A stretch of 64,000 bases of DNA from positions 6,577,001-6,641,000 of the forward strand of contig JAJFZO010000049.1 in assembly GCA_021397835.1 (NCBI GenBank). Direction: 5' to 3'. The DNA is from Moringa oleifera (Eukaryota; Streptophyta; Magnoliopsida; Brassicales; Moringaceae). Every line of letters starts with the position of its first letter. The stretch's first letter is position 1. The notes under the pieces were generated by a model. It was not told the origin of the DNA and ran no database searches. It was given only the letters and a program-made list of their open reading frames with translations. Of the stretch, positions 37,501-51,000 are shown in pieces. The translations under genes were made by a program, and so were the position numbers.

Positions 37501-40500
37501 CCTAAAGTTTATATAAACTTTAGGTTTTAGGATTTATGGGAGAACAACATCAACAAGATTACTAATAATTTAGGTACGTAAAGTTAACATGCAAACTATT
37601 TTTGCCTTTTTTACTCAATTTTTTAACATCAAAATGAATGATAATTTAGCTTTTTTAAAAACCAAAAGTTAACAAATGAGAAAGAAAATAGTAAAGTAGT
37701 TGGTCAACGAGCTTTTTATTTTTCATTCCTGCGCCAAAACTAGTAGAGTGGGTGATTTGACAACCAACTCTTTCACCACACTTCCAATACAAATTTACAA
37801 TGCCAAAACTAAATGAGAGCAATTTATTAAGTATTTTCCTATTGGACCTTTAGTCTCAATATTTTCATTCAAGAAAATGTAGCTTATTTCTCTAAATTAG
37901 AAACTAAACTCTTTCTTTATATTAGTTACAAGAGTAACAATTCATTATATATCTATTTGAGTGATTATATATCCATTAAGGGTTCACTCTCTAAAACTCT
38001 TTTGCTTTATCCCCCTTTCTTTATTTTCTTTAAAATCCTTTTCTTTTCTGAGTAAACTTAGTCATGGAGATCAATTTTAAAGAATTCACTTCTCCTTTGT
38101 TGGGATTGTAAGTGCGTGTAAAGCAACAAAAGGCTCATGGTTGCCATGGCTTTATATATGACCTCGTGTGCAGGACACATGGAGATACGAGAAAAGACAA
38201 CTGCGATGATTTTTAAGGCATGCTAAAGGTGAAAGAATAGACGATAAAAGGCACATTCTTCTAAGCATAAGATTTCAGAAGCTCTAGCCTTGAATATCTT
38301 GTACCATTTTGAAAAAGGCTTCACCCTAAAGCATCACATGATAAGCCAGGTTGGCGCTATTTAAATCATGCTTTCACGGGTTAACTAATATGTTTCGAAG
38401 CAAGGAGTTATCGCTAGCTATTAAGAGCATGGCCTAAGGACTAATCAAGGCATCCTAAAAGATCACTTCCTTATATTATATATAAATAAGAAGAAGTCTA
38501 CAATAGATATCTAATCCCTATAATACTGGATACGTATCGAAAAGGGAAAGAATATGTTATGGTAAGCCTATGAAGTTGCAAGATCCAAACTTACATGGCT
38601 AAGAGCCCAGCCCAATCGCAAAAGGATTAACCCAAACCTGCCGAGTTGTTTCATGCTTACAATCGTGATGGCTTAAGCATGAGCTAAGCACGTTTAGAAA
38701 CAGAAGACAAGTGATACCATCTTACGAATGACAAAAAGGAGCATGCAAGGTGAAACGAGGGATGAGCTCTAAAGAAAGTAGATAAGACGAAGGTCATGAA
38801 CGATAATAGGTATAAAAAAAGGAAAATAACTAAAAAAAATTAATTACAAAGAGAAAAAATCGTGTAGAAAAAGAAGAATGATTTAGCCAAATTTTATTGT
38901 GAGAACAACAACAACTATTCTTCAATTTCTTTCATGGGAAGTTTCATAAGAGTTATTATGTTTAACAGACACAATTGAAGGTAAAGGGCAAACAAAGACG
39001 AGAAAACTGTGTGATGAACTTACTAAGATAAATCTTTATGAAAGCTTAGAAAAGGAACCTCCAATTAAAGACTACACGTACATCCTACCCTTCACCACAA
39101 AAAGGTCTCATATTTAATTCCATTTATTACAAGACAAATATTTCTTATCAAATAAAACAAATGCAATCCCTGTGTGCATTCTCCCATTCATAGTCATCTA
39201 CGCATTGTTGCCATCTTTATTAAGAAACAAGCCTAACAAATCCAACATGTAAAGCCCAAGTTCAAGAAAATCCAAAATCATTTAAAGAAATATAAAAAAA
39301 GCCCAAAAAAATATCAGCTCAAGTAATTTATAAATTCGCAATGTAAATAACTTATCAAATGTAATATATCTTTCTTTGTACATAATTAAGGATAAGTAAT
39401 CCTCCACCTATATATAAATAGTTTCTCAACATATTCATTTGAGCAGCCACCAACTTTAATAAAAATCAGTTGCAATACTCTAAAAAGTCTAACTATTCTA
39501 TCTCGAAATTAAAGTCATTAATCAAAACTTACGTTCCTAGTGGCTCAAATTTAGCATCGATGCTTCTTATCAAAATGCTGCAAGCACTCAGATCATTAAA
39601 AATTTCTTTTCGTTTTCTGCTTCATTCACAGGAAATTATGTCTTTTATCTCAAATTGAAAAGTTTTCTCTTTTGATTTTGTGACTTTGTACATATATTAA
39701 AATTTTTAGTTATTCATGTGAAAATAAATTAATCATTCATATTTTAAGTATATTCTATGTTTTTTATTTTCTTTACTCTTTATATTAATAAATATTTGTT
39801 TTTCTTCTTGCATCATATATATAAGTTAATGAGTTAGGTTATATTTTTTTTTCATTCATTTTTATTTATAATGATTCATATTTTTTTATTTTAATATATT
39901 TGTTAATTCTGTTCTTATTTTCTTGAAAGAGTAAAAAGTTTATATTTTTTTCTTTTGTTAGAAGAGCAAAACATGTTTTCTTATTTTATTTTACTTAATT
40001 TTTATATTTATTTAATTTTAATATGAAAAAAATAAAATTAATGAAACATAATTTGAAATAATAATCTTCATCTTAAAAAATGTGACTTTTATTTATTTTA
40101 AAAATTTATTGTACAAAATGATATTTATATTATTTTGCTTTAGTTAAAACTTGCAACATTAATGAAACAAAATGCATTTGACACAAGAAATTTTCTTCCT
40201 AAAATTTTATTATATAAATTCTTTTATAAACTAATTAATAAAAATAATACATTAATAATATAACAATATCAAAAATTAATTTTTAAAATTATAATGTATA
40301 TAATATTTATTTATAAAATATATGTACAATACTAAATTTAAATTAAAAAACTATCATATGTATTCTTCAAATTTTAAACTAATATTCTTGGGTGCTTGAC
40401 TATTCATGAAACGTGAGAAGTGGATCACTAATTATATGTCTCTAGATAATTTTTTAAATATATTTTCAAATGAGTTATATTTCTCATTTTTATTACTTGT

Positions 40501-41405
40501 GGTGGAGAGATTTGTTCTTTGCAGTGATTTTTTTTTTTTTTTTTTTTGTTTTTGCTTCAGGATATTTTCAAATGTTATATTTCTCATAGATGAGTAGAAT
40601 TATATTCATGTTTACTTAACATACTATATGATCTATTTTGTAAATTTATATAAAACAGTGCAGTAGTATATGAAAACTATGACATTTTCGGTAACAGAAG
40701 GCAAAGCTCATACTACAGTGAAGAGTAAGTGCAAATCTTTTATATATATATATATAGAAAGGTTATCAATAATTACTTGGATAATGTAATAACTATTATT
40801 TATCAATAAAATAAAAATCAAACAGAAAATTTTGATTTAATATAATATTTAAAAAGCTTCTCTCCAATATAGAAATTATAAGTTAGTTTAACAAATAAAT
40901 CAAATTAAATCCTTCCAACTGAAGAGCCAAAAGAAAACTAAGCTACAAACTTTTGTGTGAAGTTACATGTTTATATATAAAGAAGGATCCTTTTTAATGC
41001 GAACTTAAAATAACTCCAAAAGTGAACTAGAATTGAAAGAACATCCAATCATTTTACACTCACCCGACTGACCTATTCTCATGACATCTATGACACTAAC
41101 AATAATAGCTAAAACAATAAAAGAGAGACAAGTTTGAAACAACCTCAATAGTAATCACAGAAAATGGTTAAGCCAAGCATCACTGTTAATTAAGCTTGGA
41201 TTTAAAAATGAAAAATGAAACATAAAACCACTCATCAGGCCACAATCTATAGTTAAATTCTATGATGTAGTATTTACTCGATATTTACCAAAAGTCAAAA
41301 AGATTTTAACCGAATCTAGTTTGAATCATTAGTCCCATTAATTCAACACCTGGGGACAGATTTTATGTATCAGCCTGATAAACAATCTTAGCCTGATAAA
41401 CAATC
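34501..41405. other. Gene-free block, probably decayed repeats
   Basis: No gene is supported in almost 7 kb. 34690-35400 is very A+T rich. 35400-39660 has a more balanced composition with short open frames only (for example 37083-37301 and 39470-39658), suggesting a dead or non-autonomous mobile element. I could not find matching ends. 39660-41300 returns to high A+T content, with a T-run at 40530-40547 and a TA repeat near 40740-40755. Confidence 0.5.
37496..37529. repeat. Perfect 34-bp palindrome
   Basis: The arm TAAAACCTAAAGTTTAT is followed directly by its exact reverse complement ATAAACTTTAGGTTTTA, with no spacer. It lies in the gene-free block and could form a cruciform or mark the junction of an inverted repeat. 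Confidence 0.95.
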
Positions 41406-41410
41406 TTAGC
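41367..41410. repeat. 18-bp tandem duplication at the NECAP stop codon
   Basis: AGCCTGATAAACAATCTT occurs twice in tandem, so the stop codon of the NECAP-like gene (TTA on this strand at 41406-41408) lies at the border of the second copy. Downstream bases therefore repeat the sequence spanning the end of the reading frame. Confidence 0.9.
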
Positions 41411-44400
41411 CTGCAGCTTGAAAATCCCCAAAATCATCATCGGGAGCATCTTCTGGGCTTTGGGTTTCCACAGCATGCAGCTCTTTAGATTCTTCTGTTT
41501 CTGGAGCTTTTTCTTTGGAAGTTCCTTCAAGACTGAGATCTGACGACGAGTTCAATGAAGACTTCCGAACAGTAGCAACTGGGGACAGTGCTGCTGGAGG
41601 AGGTGGTGGTGGTTTGATAGCTAGTATGGGCTCTTTATGGTTACCCTTATCCTCCAAAGAGAGATTGTTCAGACTTTGCTCAATGTTTTTTGACTTCCCA
41701 CCATGTCTGCTTTGCTGTTTTGAAGGAGAAATGAGACAACAAACAAGTTCTATCTTAATAATCTGTATACGTGAGTGATTTGACATTGTTGAAAAGAAGA
41801 TGCAGATAAGCTTACATTCTTTATTTGGAGCACAAGGGTTTCCCCCTCCTTTAAACTGTAATCAACTGAGGAAGTACTCTGGAATTGCTGCTCCATCTCT
41901 TCTGCAGTTTTCTTCTTGTTCAGATACCTTCAATTTAACAAATGCACAATTTAATTCAACAATATGGTTCTAGGTATTCATCCATTTTATGCCAATATGT
42001 TTTAAATGATTAGCCATACAACTGAACAAGAATGAAAAGCATATGAAACTAAATAATAGTTTCATATAGGTAAACTAGAAGCAATACTTCATGTGGTCAT
42101 GCAGGGCTGCCTGGAAATCATATGCTTCTGTTCTTTCTCGGAATCCAATGCCAATAAAGGCATGCCGAAGGCGGCCACCTACATGACTTCCAAATAGAAC
42201 CATCATGAAAGAGCATAAATTGACAAAAAGATTTAGGGAATTGTGATTTATAATTCAACCATGATCATCATCATTTGCACTATTGATTCTCATTTTTGTA
42301 CTATTCGCATTTGTACAAGCTTGGGTCCACATGCACAAAGAAGCAAAAAGACTGCACAAATAAGAGAAAACTCATTCTTGAACTTTTTCTTTATCTTGTT
42401 TTGCCTCTTTACAACTTGTAGACCTGATCATATATGCACACATGGGCTCACTGTCTACATGCATGCAGGCCTATATAGACATTAACATAAAATAGATTTT
42501 TGTTTTTGTAGTCTTGATTACACAATCATAGCACATAAGTTCGGTTCTCATCCTTTCAACTTTTGTCTTCTGATCTGTACACGTGCCTAGTCCACACTCC
42601 ACAGACCCACTTTTATGGGCATAAAATCATATGATCTGAGATGTCTCCACATGCTTGAGGCAGACAATAATTTACAAATCCTACATGAAGTTCAAAATGG
42701 GACAAAGAATCGAGATAATAGGAAGTGCAGAAAGGAATAATTACCTATGTTTTCTTCTATACGAAGAACAAAATATCTGCAGAAGAAGGTATCATACTCA
42801 GAGAGCCTCCAAATAAATGGTCAAAATCATAAATCAGAAACTACAAAACGTTTCTGTGTAGAATGAACATTAAGTACATTGTGAAATTGAACTTTGATTC
42901 CACATACCTGCTACTATCAATTACAGGTTCCACAGGATGCGGCTCTCCATCTCTCAAAAATGCCCGAGCATACAATTCACCTGTTTGAGATATAGTATCA
43001 AATTATCGCCAGAGGGGAACCATAATTTTTTTTTTTCCTTACAGAGACCAAAGGTAAAACTACCTGTGGACTTATCTTCAAGTCTGATGATGCACTCTTC
43101 TCCCTTGCTAATAACTCTCAAGCCCCCCTCCCAAGCCCATTTATTGACATTCCATTCATCAGCCCTGAAAGAGACTCCAAGCTATAAATATCCAGGTCTC
43201 CAGTTAGCAGTAGATCTGACCTATCTAGAATTTTAGTACAGAAACCTTCTTCAAAACCTAATGTCAAAGAGGCAACTAGTATCAACATATCCTGTTCGAG
43301 TACTCTAAACATAAAGGAATTATAGGGTACACAAAGAGCTTCCAGTCTAATATTGTCGTATCTCCCAACTTCTTGGCAATTTTCTTCTCTTCTTTTCCAA
43401 TTTCTTTTTTTTTATTATTATTTTTCTTTCTTTTAGCAAATACAGGTAAACACCACAAAACTCCATATCCCAAAATTAAAAATGTTTCACCATGTGAAGA
43501 AAATTTAATATATGTTGCATTCCGACCCACCAATCTTCAGGGATAAATAAAAGGTTTTATCTCAATCTGTTTATCTGCAAATCATATTTCACTAAAATAT
43601 ACTAACACTTGAACCTCCATACATCCATTTTCTAATAACACACAGCTTCTCTACCCCCACAATATCAAAACCTTGGACCTGTGTGCCAAGTAAAGGATGG
43701 TCTAACAATACAGGAGATCGATGTAAAATTAGTATCCCCCATAAAAGATTCACATTGGCGAGCACTATTACACTAAAGAAACATCCCATCCCTTGATATC
43801 TCATAATCACCTTTAACCTAACCTTCTACTAGTTCATTAAGGTACAAATGTGAAACAGTATTTTTGTCTATGAGAGCATGCAAGCATGCCTTCGTTATCG
43901 GCAGTGCAACACTTCATATCGTTAACATCAATCTAAAGGAAACTCCCAACAACTTTTCAGTAAATCAATGAAGAAATAGTTTCTAAAATTTCACAGAAGC
44001 TAAAACTTCACAATAAAGAACATGGAGTTTCAAATTACTAATTTTCGATTCCTAAAATGCAGAAATGTTTATAAACAATTTTGCAAATGTTTTTCAGACA
44101 AAAAAATATCTACATATGTTTCAAAATTTTAAACAGAGTGGTTCATATACAATGTTCCTATATCCTGATATATCAGCCTAACATCCATTGGCCACCACCA
44201 ACCACTGTCTACTAACCTCTTCAAGAGGAATACCGGTCCAAGTTACGCACTAATTCCAACACCTGCTTTCTCATACATCTGAAGTAACTTTTACTATCCA
44301 AACTCATTCCTTATTCTTTAGTTTCTTCTTTTCAATTTTTTATGCATTTTTAAAGGGATAAACAAGAGAGCAAAGGCATAAAAAGGCCAGAAAGCTGATA

Positions 44401-46779
44401 ACACATCACGTTTCTCTACCATTAATGTGCCTTTTCTCTGCATTCACAATCATTTTCCTCAATCCACATGCATAGGAGGAAAAGGATACATGTACCTGCA
44501 CCTGCCCAAACTAATATGTTATAAGGCTTTATGGAGTTGGTTTCAATTGTGTTATGTGCAGAAAACCACTTGGCAGTCAATTAGCTATTAAACCACCAGT
44601 AAACATCAACTATTTTTGGAAGTACCAATGTACAATTATGATGTTTCCATAAGCAAGTAAATGCAAATAACAAAATTTTAGGGGAAAACGGAAGACTAGA
44701 GAAAAAATAACATTTCATAAAAGAAAGTGAAAACAAAATTTATAGCTTCATAAGTGAGCATTGCCATGCAAAAGATATCGTCCTTTCACTCTGATAAAAA
44801 AACAAAAAGACATCATCCTTTTAAAGGCTAGAGGACAAACCTGTAGGAAGCCGCACTTTTCCTTGGGGGTATCTGTAGAAATAGCATGCAAAATTAGCTT
44901 AACATCACATAGGCTTCATGGCAATCCATTTATCACATATATCTAAGGAAACAAAATTTTTCTTCTCTTTTATTTCTTTTCATTTTCTCTTCTTCTTTGC
45001 TTTCCTTATAGCTCTATCAACAGAACAATTTTGCCCTCTATGATTTAAACTACAAGGAATGCTGAATCAGTTAATACAACAAATTAACTAGTATATAACG
45101 TATAAATAACAAACCATTAATTGATCTAGCTCGTGAAAAAAAAAAAAAAAGCCTTAAAAATGAAAGCATGTAACATCAACAATATCATAGGATGAATATC
45201 AAAGGCCCCAAGCCTCCAAGTGCCATTTACAATAAGAAAATAAACTACATATCTGACAGTAAAAAGAGGACTGAACAGGTGGTGACTGGAGACCAAAATG
45301 AACAGAAACCATCTTTAATATAGTTTTCCCCATAGATTACTATCTCAACCATATCTGGAAATTATTCTTCTTACCAACAAACAACTTCCAGCAGCCTAAA
45401 AAAGGATCTTTACTAAAGAAAACAAAAAGAAAAGAAAGGGAGGTTTTTATTTGGGGGAGGAGGGATGGGGTGGTCAGCCTGGGTTGGGATGCATGGAAGC
45501 ATCGTGGAGGAGTAGTGTGTGGGCAATACTTATAAGGATCATTGTAGCACCTCAAGTGCCTCATCAATAACATCACTTATAGTCCACAATCCTCATACAG
45601 GCCTTGACCAGTTCAAATCTCACTCCAAAGATCACATTCTGGCTAATGTTTAAAGGCCTGCAAGTTCAAAAACTGGACATGCGTGGAGGAAATGTAAGAG
45701 GCTTAAATCCGCCAAGTCTCACAATTCATGGAATATAAGACAACCTCTCTATAAAGTTCAATTTCCATCTCAAGCAGATGAGCATGATTCGAACACTATG
45801 GCATCACTACTTAGATTGTCAACATTTCCGAAAAGTTTATAGCCTGATTCTTGCAATAGCATCATAAAGATACCTTCTTTTTAAAAAAAAAATAAATAAA
45901 ATAAACTGATGTTATAGGGCTATAATGGTCCTTTCTTTCAGCCATTTCTCACCAAAATATGAATCCACAATACAAAAGATTCAAACTTCAACAATCCATG
46001 CGCATCCTTTCCATCACCTTAGAACCCCAGCACTGAAATTTCTATTAGAAAGTTTCTTACCAGACCACAAATTGTTTGACTGGTAATAATAAGTAAACAA
46101 ACTGGATGAGATCTAATCCCAAACTCATTTTAAGGTCCATCTGATTCACTTACAATGTCACAATTGACTGTCAAAATAGATCTCAAGGAATGCCCTATAA
46201 CATCCACTAGAGGTTGTTTTTCTCCTTCCATTTTCTCTTCTTGGTGATTCGCTTTTCCAATCAATCTCAGACTTAAGCATGTTAAGAATGCTAGTGATAA
46301 AGCTTTTCAGGGTTTCATCTACTTTCACTGACTCTAAATTCCAAATTTACCATTTCTGAAACATAAAAAACAAGCCTCTCTGATTGTAAAGGACTGCAGA
46401 AATCCTATTACCAACCCCTTAATTGATAGACCTAGTTTCTTCACCAATTTTAATCCCATTCTGCATTTTCTACTCCCACTATGGCATCATAGTTTTGAAG
46501 GACACTGAATAAACTAAATTCAGCTCAAATCTTATTCTACACAAAGGTTACTAGTCGGAAAACTCATAATTTCAAGAATGCATTCCATTAAGTACAGTAT
46601 ATGCGCCTAATTACGCATACCAGTATGCTGATGTATGTCATCATATACATATTCAGGAAAAGACTTACCAAATAAACGTAACATTCAGAGACTTGAAACA
46701 GAACAAGCTCTATAGGCTCAATTTCTTCTTTCTCATCAGTATGTCCCCGATCATCTGATGCTTTCTGTTCTTTCTCCAT
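41406..46779 (-). CDS. NECAP-like adaptin-ear-binding coat-associated protein
   Basis: Eight exons, 46779-46669, 44872-44841, 43164-43064, 42980-42908, 42776-42745, 42178-42088, 41927-41816 and 41714-41406, encode 286 residues. All borders are GT-AG with matching phase. The N-terminal PHear domain (about residues 20-180) includes ELVLFQVSECYVYLIPPRKS, the block ending ADEWNVNKWAWEGGLRVISK, IGGRLRHAFIGIGFRERTEA and a C-terminal KEGETLVLQIKN. The tail is Ser/Pro-rich with a run of six prolines (IKPPPPPPAAL) and ends DDDFGDFQAAG, an acidic FxDF-like motif of the kind that binds adaptor appendages. NECAPs take part in clathrin-mediated endocytosis. The plant family is close to Arabidopsis At1g03900 as I recall. 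Intron 1 is about 1.8 kb, and two exons are only 32 bp. Confidence 0.93.
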
Positions 46780-48753
46780 AATCTAGACAGAGAAGACGAG
46801 ATTTTCTTGAGAAAGAGAACAAGCGCTAAGGGCGAATTTTCGGATCGCAGAAAAGAGAAGCAAAGAGGAGTTCTCACAGAGTGTAATTGCGACTGGACGG
46901 GAATTTAGCAAAATCGGTCTGGTTTCCACGGGCATCAGCTTGTTTAGCAGAGACTACAAATGAGAGATGCAATGTCGCTCTCAGTTTGTTTACTTGCAGC
47001 GCACATGGTCCGTAGGTAGGTATATTCTTTGTTCTACAGAAGAACCCAGAGCGGTCCAATTGGCTGACTTCTTCTAGATCACAACCGTCCATCTAAAATT
47101 ACAAAAAAAAAAAAAAAATCAAAACTTTTTCTTATTCAATATTTTTAAAATTTTTATATTATTAAAAATTTATAAATTTATAAAAAGATAATTTATAAAT
47201 TAAAATTAAGAGAATTTATAAAAAGATAATTTATAAATTAAAATTAAGAGATATATTCAAAATAAAATATAAAATTTATTTAAATCATTTTTGCAGTATT
47301 TTTATAATAAAAATATACTTAATTTTTTTAATTATTTAAAATCAAAATATAAGTTAGATAAAATGCAAAATTAAATTCAATTGATATATTATGATTTACA
47401 TTAAAAATTAAACTGATTTTAAAATTTTTTATGTTTAACTTTAATTTTATAAAAATAAAATATAATTAATTTAAAAATTTTTATTTAAAATTTATATATT
47501 TGAAAAAAATATAATCTCTTTTAATGGATATCATCTAGATTTTTACAGTATTCATCAAGAATTAGATGTAAATTTTAGAATGAGGATTCTAAAATCTAAA
47601 TTGGAATAAGAGAGGAGGTGATGAGTTGTATTATCAATGGTATTTTAATAAGTATGTATATATATATATATGTATATATTATAATTTTTTAAAATAAAAT
47701 TTATAAATTTTCAAGAGCTTATCTTCTCTTTTATCGGTTGCTAGTGATTTTTCAATTTTAAACATAAAAACATAAGTCAAGAGTGATTAACTTTAAGGTT
47801 TCTTTCTTCTCTTTTTTTTTTTTTTTCTTTTTTTTTTCCCACCATTAAACACCAAAAGCACAATCAAATATTTTAATTAGGAAAAAAAAATTAACTTTAA
47901 TTAACTAACGAAAACGTTATCAATAATGATTGATTTCTACATCATTTAATATCAGTTTTAATTAAATAAAATCAAATTGATTTAAATATTTTTAAAAATC
48001 AAATTTCAATTAAAAATATAATTTATAATTTTAAATAAAATTTATGCAAAAATTAATTAATGTAAAAAAAATGTGACTGATGTTAATTTTGGAGTATTCC
48101 AAGGAAAGAGAGATTAAGGAAGATTGATCTTCATTCAAATTTTTATTGGACCTTTGCATCCGTCAAGCAATCGATATTTGATTGGATTTCTAGCTTTAGT
48201 TTACTAATTTCTATTGATCTACCAGTGGATGCTTCAAGATTTCTGTGATCTATTGGATATATTTTCCTTCATGCATGTTGTTATTCTAATGGCTACGGAA
48301 TGATAGCTTATCAGTTTTTCCCGTTATTTTTTAAATTTGGTTTTCTTATATATATATATATATATAGTAGTAGTAGTTTGCGCTTAATTTATATAAAATT
48401 TTTAAAAGAATTTAATTTTAATATAAAATATAAATTTTATTTATAATAAAAATTAGAGGTATAAGATTGAATCAAAATTTACTTTTATTTCAAAATATCA
48501 AGCAAATCATAAATTATAAACCAAAAGGAATGGTCAAATTGAATTAATAGCATTGGTTGAATTGATTCAAATTATATTAACAGTGAGAACTTCTTATCTC
48601 ATTATATCGTTCCTTTTCTTTTTATTTTAGAATAATTTAAATTAGAAATCTTTGAAATATTAAAATATTTAAAGAGTAACAAACATGTTAATCACTAAGT
48701 TTAGTCCTCCATTGTAAGCAATCAAAACTTCAAATATTTCAAATATATATATA
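46780..48753. other. NECAP promoter and A+T-rich spacer before the transposon
   Basis: The 46780-47100 part is probably 5' leader and promoter of the NECAP-like gene. From 47100 the DNA is extremely A+T rich without genes. It holds a 38-bp tandem repeat (47175-47250), TA repeats near 47657-47672 and 48349-48366, and a T-run near 47810-47840. Confidence 0.5.
47175..47250. repeat. Two tandem copies of a 38-bp A+T-rich unit
   Basis: AATTTATAAAAAGATAATTT followed by ATAAATTAAAATTAAGAG occurs twice in perfect tandem (starts 47175 and 47213), in A+T-rich DNA upstream of the Harbinger element. Confidence 0.9.
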
Positions 48754-49327
48754 TAAGCCGTCTCCAACGAGACGGTAAAACGGCATTTTACCGTCAAAAG
48801 TATAGTGAAACCATCTCCAACGAGACGGTAAATTGGTTTCACCAATTTGATACAGTACTGTAGCTACACCAAATCGGTAAAATGTTAAAATAATTTTTTT
48901 TTACAAATTACTTTTTTAAAGGTTTTAAATTAAATATATTTTTGATTAATAATTTAATAAATATATGATATTATTAGAAAAAAATTATACCATTAAGAAT
49001 ATCTCATCAATATCTTCAAAATAAGACCAATATTCAATACATAATTTTGTTTTATTTAAATTATTATTAATAATAATTTATTTAATTAATAATAAAATTA
49101 TATATATTATTAACATTATTATTTAAAAATACATGAAAATTTAAAATAATTTATAATTTATGGTATAATTTAAATTTTTGCATGAACATGATAAAAATAA
49201 ATTTTTTTCAATTGATAACACAGTACAATAAATATAACAACACATTAACGATTACAACTTAAACTGAAATTACAACGTTAATTAAAATTAAAATACTTTA
49301 ACAATAATAAACTAACTTTAAAACTAT

Positions 49328-50429
49328 TTAAAATGTGGGAAAGTCATCTCCACTTCCTCTTACACCATCAAAATATTGATCAAAATGATTAAATGATCCA
49401 CTAACTCCTTCAGATTGGTGATCTCAACCTCGTTTTGCATAAATTTTCATTTGCTCATTTCGAATAACTTCACGTAATATCGGATCTTTTATAGAATCAA
49501 TATCTTTCTCTAAAATATTGTTTTCCTCTCTTCGTTCTCGTAATTCTAGCCTTTTTGCCTCATTTTAAGCTCGGAGAAGTTGGAGCTCAACATTCTTTTG
49601 GAGTAGTGATTGCACTTCTTGCATAGAGACACCGTTTCCTTGGATAATTTCTTTCAGTTTATCTGTTTCTTCCTTCATAGATTTGAAATATTCTTTGAAC
49701 TCTTCATTTTGTTTTTTTTTCATTTTCTCTTTGTTCCTCCCAGCAGGATGTTGAGATTCAGTATTATCATTATACAAATCCTCATCTTCAAAATCATCAT
49801 TTAAATCAATACAAAATGATGATGAACGTATGGACTTCGATGAGTTAGATTCTGAATGAGATGCGTTGTTGTGATTCGATCGCTTCTTACGGATAATAGT
49901 TTGATTGGGATCAACATCAGTAAATTTCTCAATATTTTTAAGAATAGGCCACACATGATCAAATTTGAAACCTCTTTTGAAAGTTGGATCTTCTACTAGT
50001 AAAAATTTGGCTTTATCTAACTGCAAGACACCATTAAATAAATGATGTGAACATACAAAAATTTTACTAAATTCAGTAAAAAAAAATAGAATAAGTACTT
50101 ACAATATCTTGTTCCGAAGCATCACTTGGATTCAAATTTTCAATTTGACAAATACATCCTCGTAACTTGGCAACAGCTGCCATGATTGTTTGCATTCATG
50201 TTTGTAGAGATCTCCTCGGTTGAACATTTGTAATGTGTGCTGGCAAAGCTTTATGATATTCTTCTTCAATACGAGACCAAAATTGAAGAGTTAATTGATT
50301 TGTGCCAATAATCGCATTTTGTGAAATATCAAGATAAGTATGGCACAAAAGTCGATCTTCATCGTTAGAATATGAAGCAGTACGTACACTACTTGGAGTT
50401 TTTTGCCCTAACTTTGAACTTGAAGACAT
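49328..50429 (-). pseudogene. Harbinger ORF1 (Myb/SANT-like DNA-binding protein), inactivated
   Basis: Two exons, 50429-50103 and 50020-49328, split by an 82-bp GT-AG intron, would give about 340 codons. The product starts MSSSSKLGQKTPSS and has the trihelix/Myb-like segment NDEDRLLCHTYLDISQNAII, FWSRIEEEYHKA and later a C-terminal charged helix rich in Glu, Lys and Gln. In PIF/Harbinger elements this protein works with the transposase to bind element ends and aid nuclear import. Three in-frame stops break it: TGA at 50196-50198, TAA at 49565-49567 and TGA at 49424-49426. The frame is otherwise unbroken to the final stop at 49328, so decay is by point substitution rather than indels. Confidence 0.85.
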
Positions 50430-50560
50430 AGTTGAAATAGTGTAGGCTTTAATCTTACAAGAGGTTTTGAAAAAGTAATATGAGAAATCTCTTGATTTTA
50501 AACATAACAATTCACTACCTATTTATACAATTGATAGAGTGTACAATAATTTATAAATAT

Positions 50561-50899
50561 TATAGTGTATGATAGACATTGGATATTGTGTGATTTGAAA
50601 TGAACGGTTTGGATTGAATTGCTTTTTTCATCCAACGGTTCGTACAAGATACGTTGTATATTGTCACATGCCTTATAGTGTATGACAGACATTGGATATT
50701 GTGTGATTTGAAATGAACGGTTTGGATTGAATTGCTTTTTTCATCCAACGGTTCGTACAAGATACGTTGTATATTGTCACATGCCTTATAGTGTATGACA
50801 GATATTGGATATTGTGTGATTTGAAATGAACGGTTTGGATTGAATTGCTTTTTTCATCCAACGGTTCGCACAAGATATGTTGTATATTGTCACATGCCT
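50561..50899. repeat. Three tandem copies of a 113-bp unit between the two Harbinger genes
   Basis: A unit containing TATAGTGTATGA, ATTGGATATTGTGTGATTTG, ATCCAACGGTTCG and TTGTATATTGTCACATGCCT is repeated three times at exactly 113 bp (starts 50561, 50674, 50787). Copies differ by only a few bases. The array lies between the divergent starts of ORF1 and transposase, so it is part of a shared promoter. Confidence 0.95.
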
Positions 50900-51000
50900 T
50901 TATTTTTATCTATAAAAGACCTTGGATGTCACCATCTATTTTGTTATTTAATACTTTCTCCATATTGTTAGTTAACCGTCCATAAATATTACAAGCAACT

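Noticed and set aside
35380..39660. LTR retrotransposon with paired ends
   Set aside because: No matching TG..CA ends or direct repeat pair were found by eye.
50560..50873. Repeated minus-strand frames over the 113-bp triplicate
   Set aside because: They are a by-product of the non-coding tandem repeat; each frame just repeats the unit.
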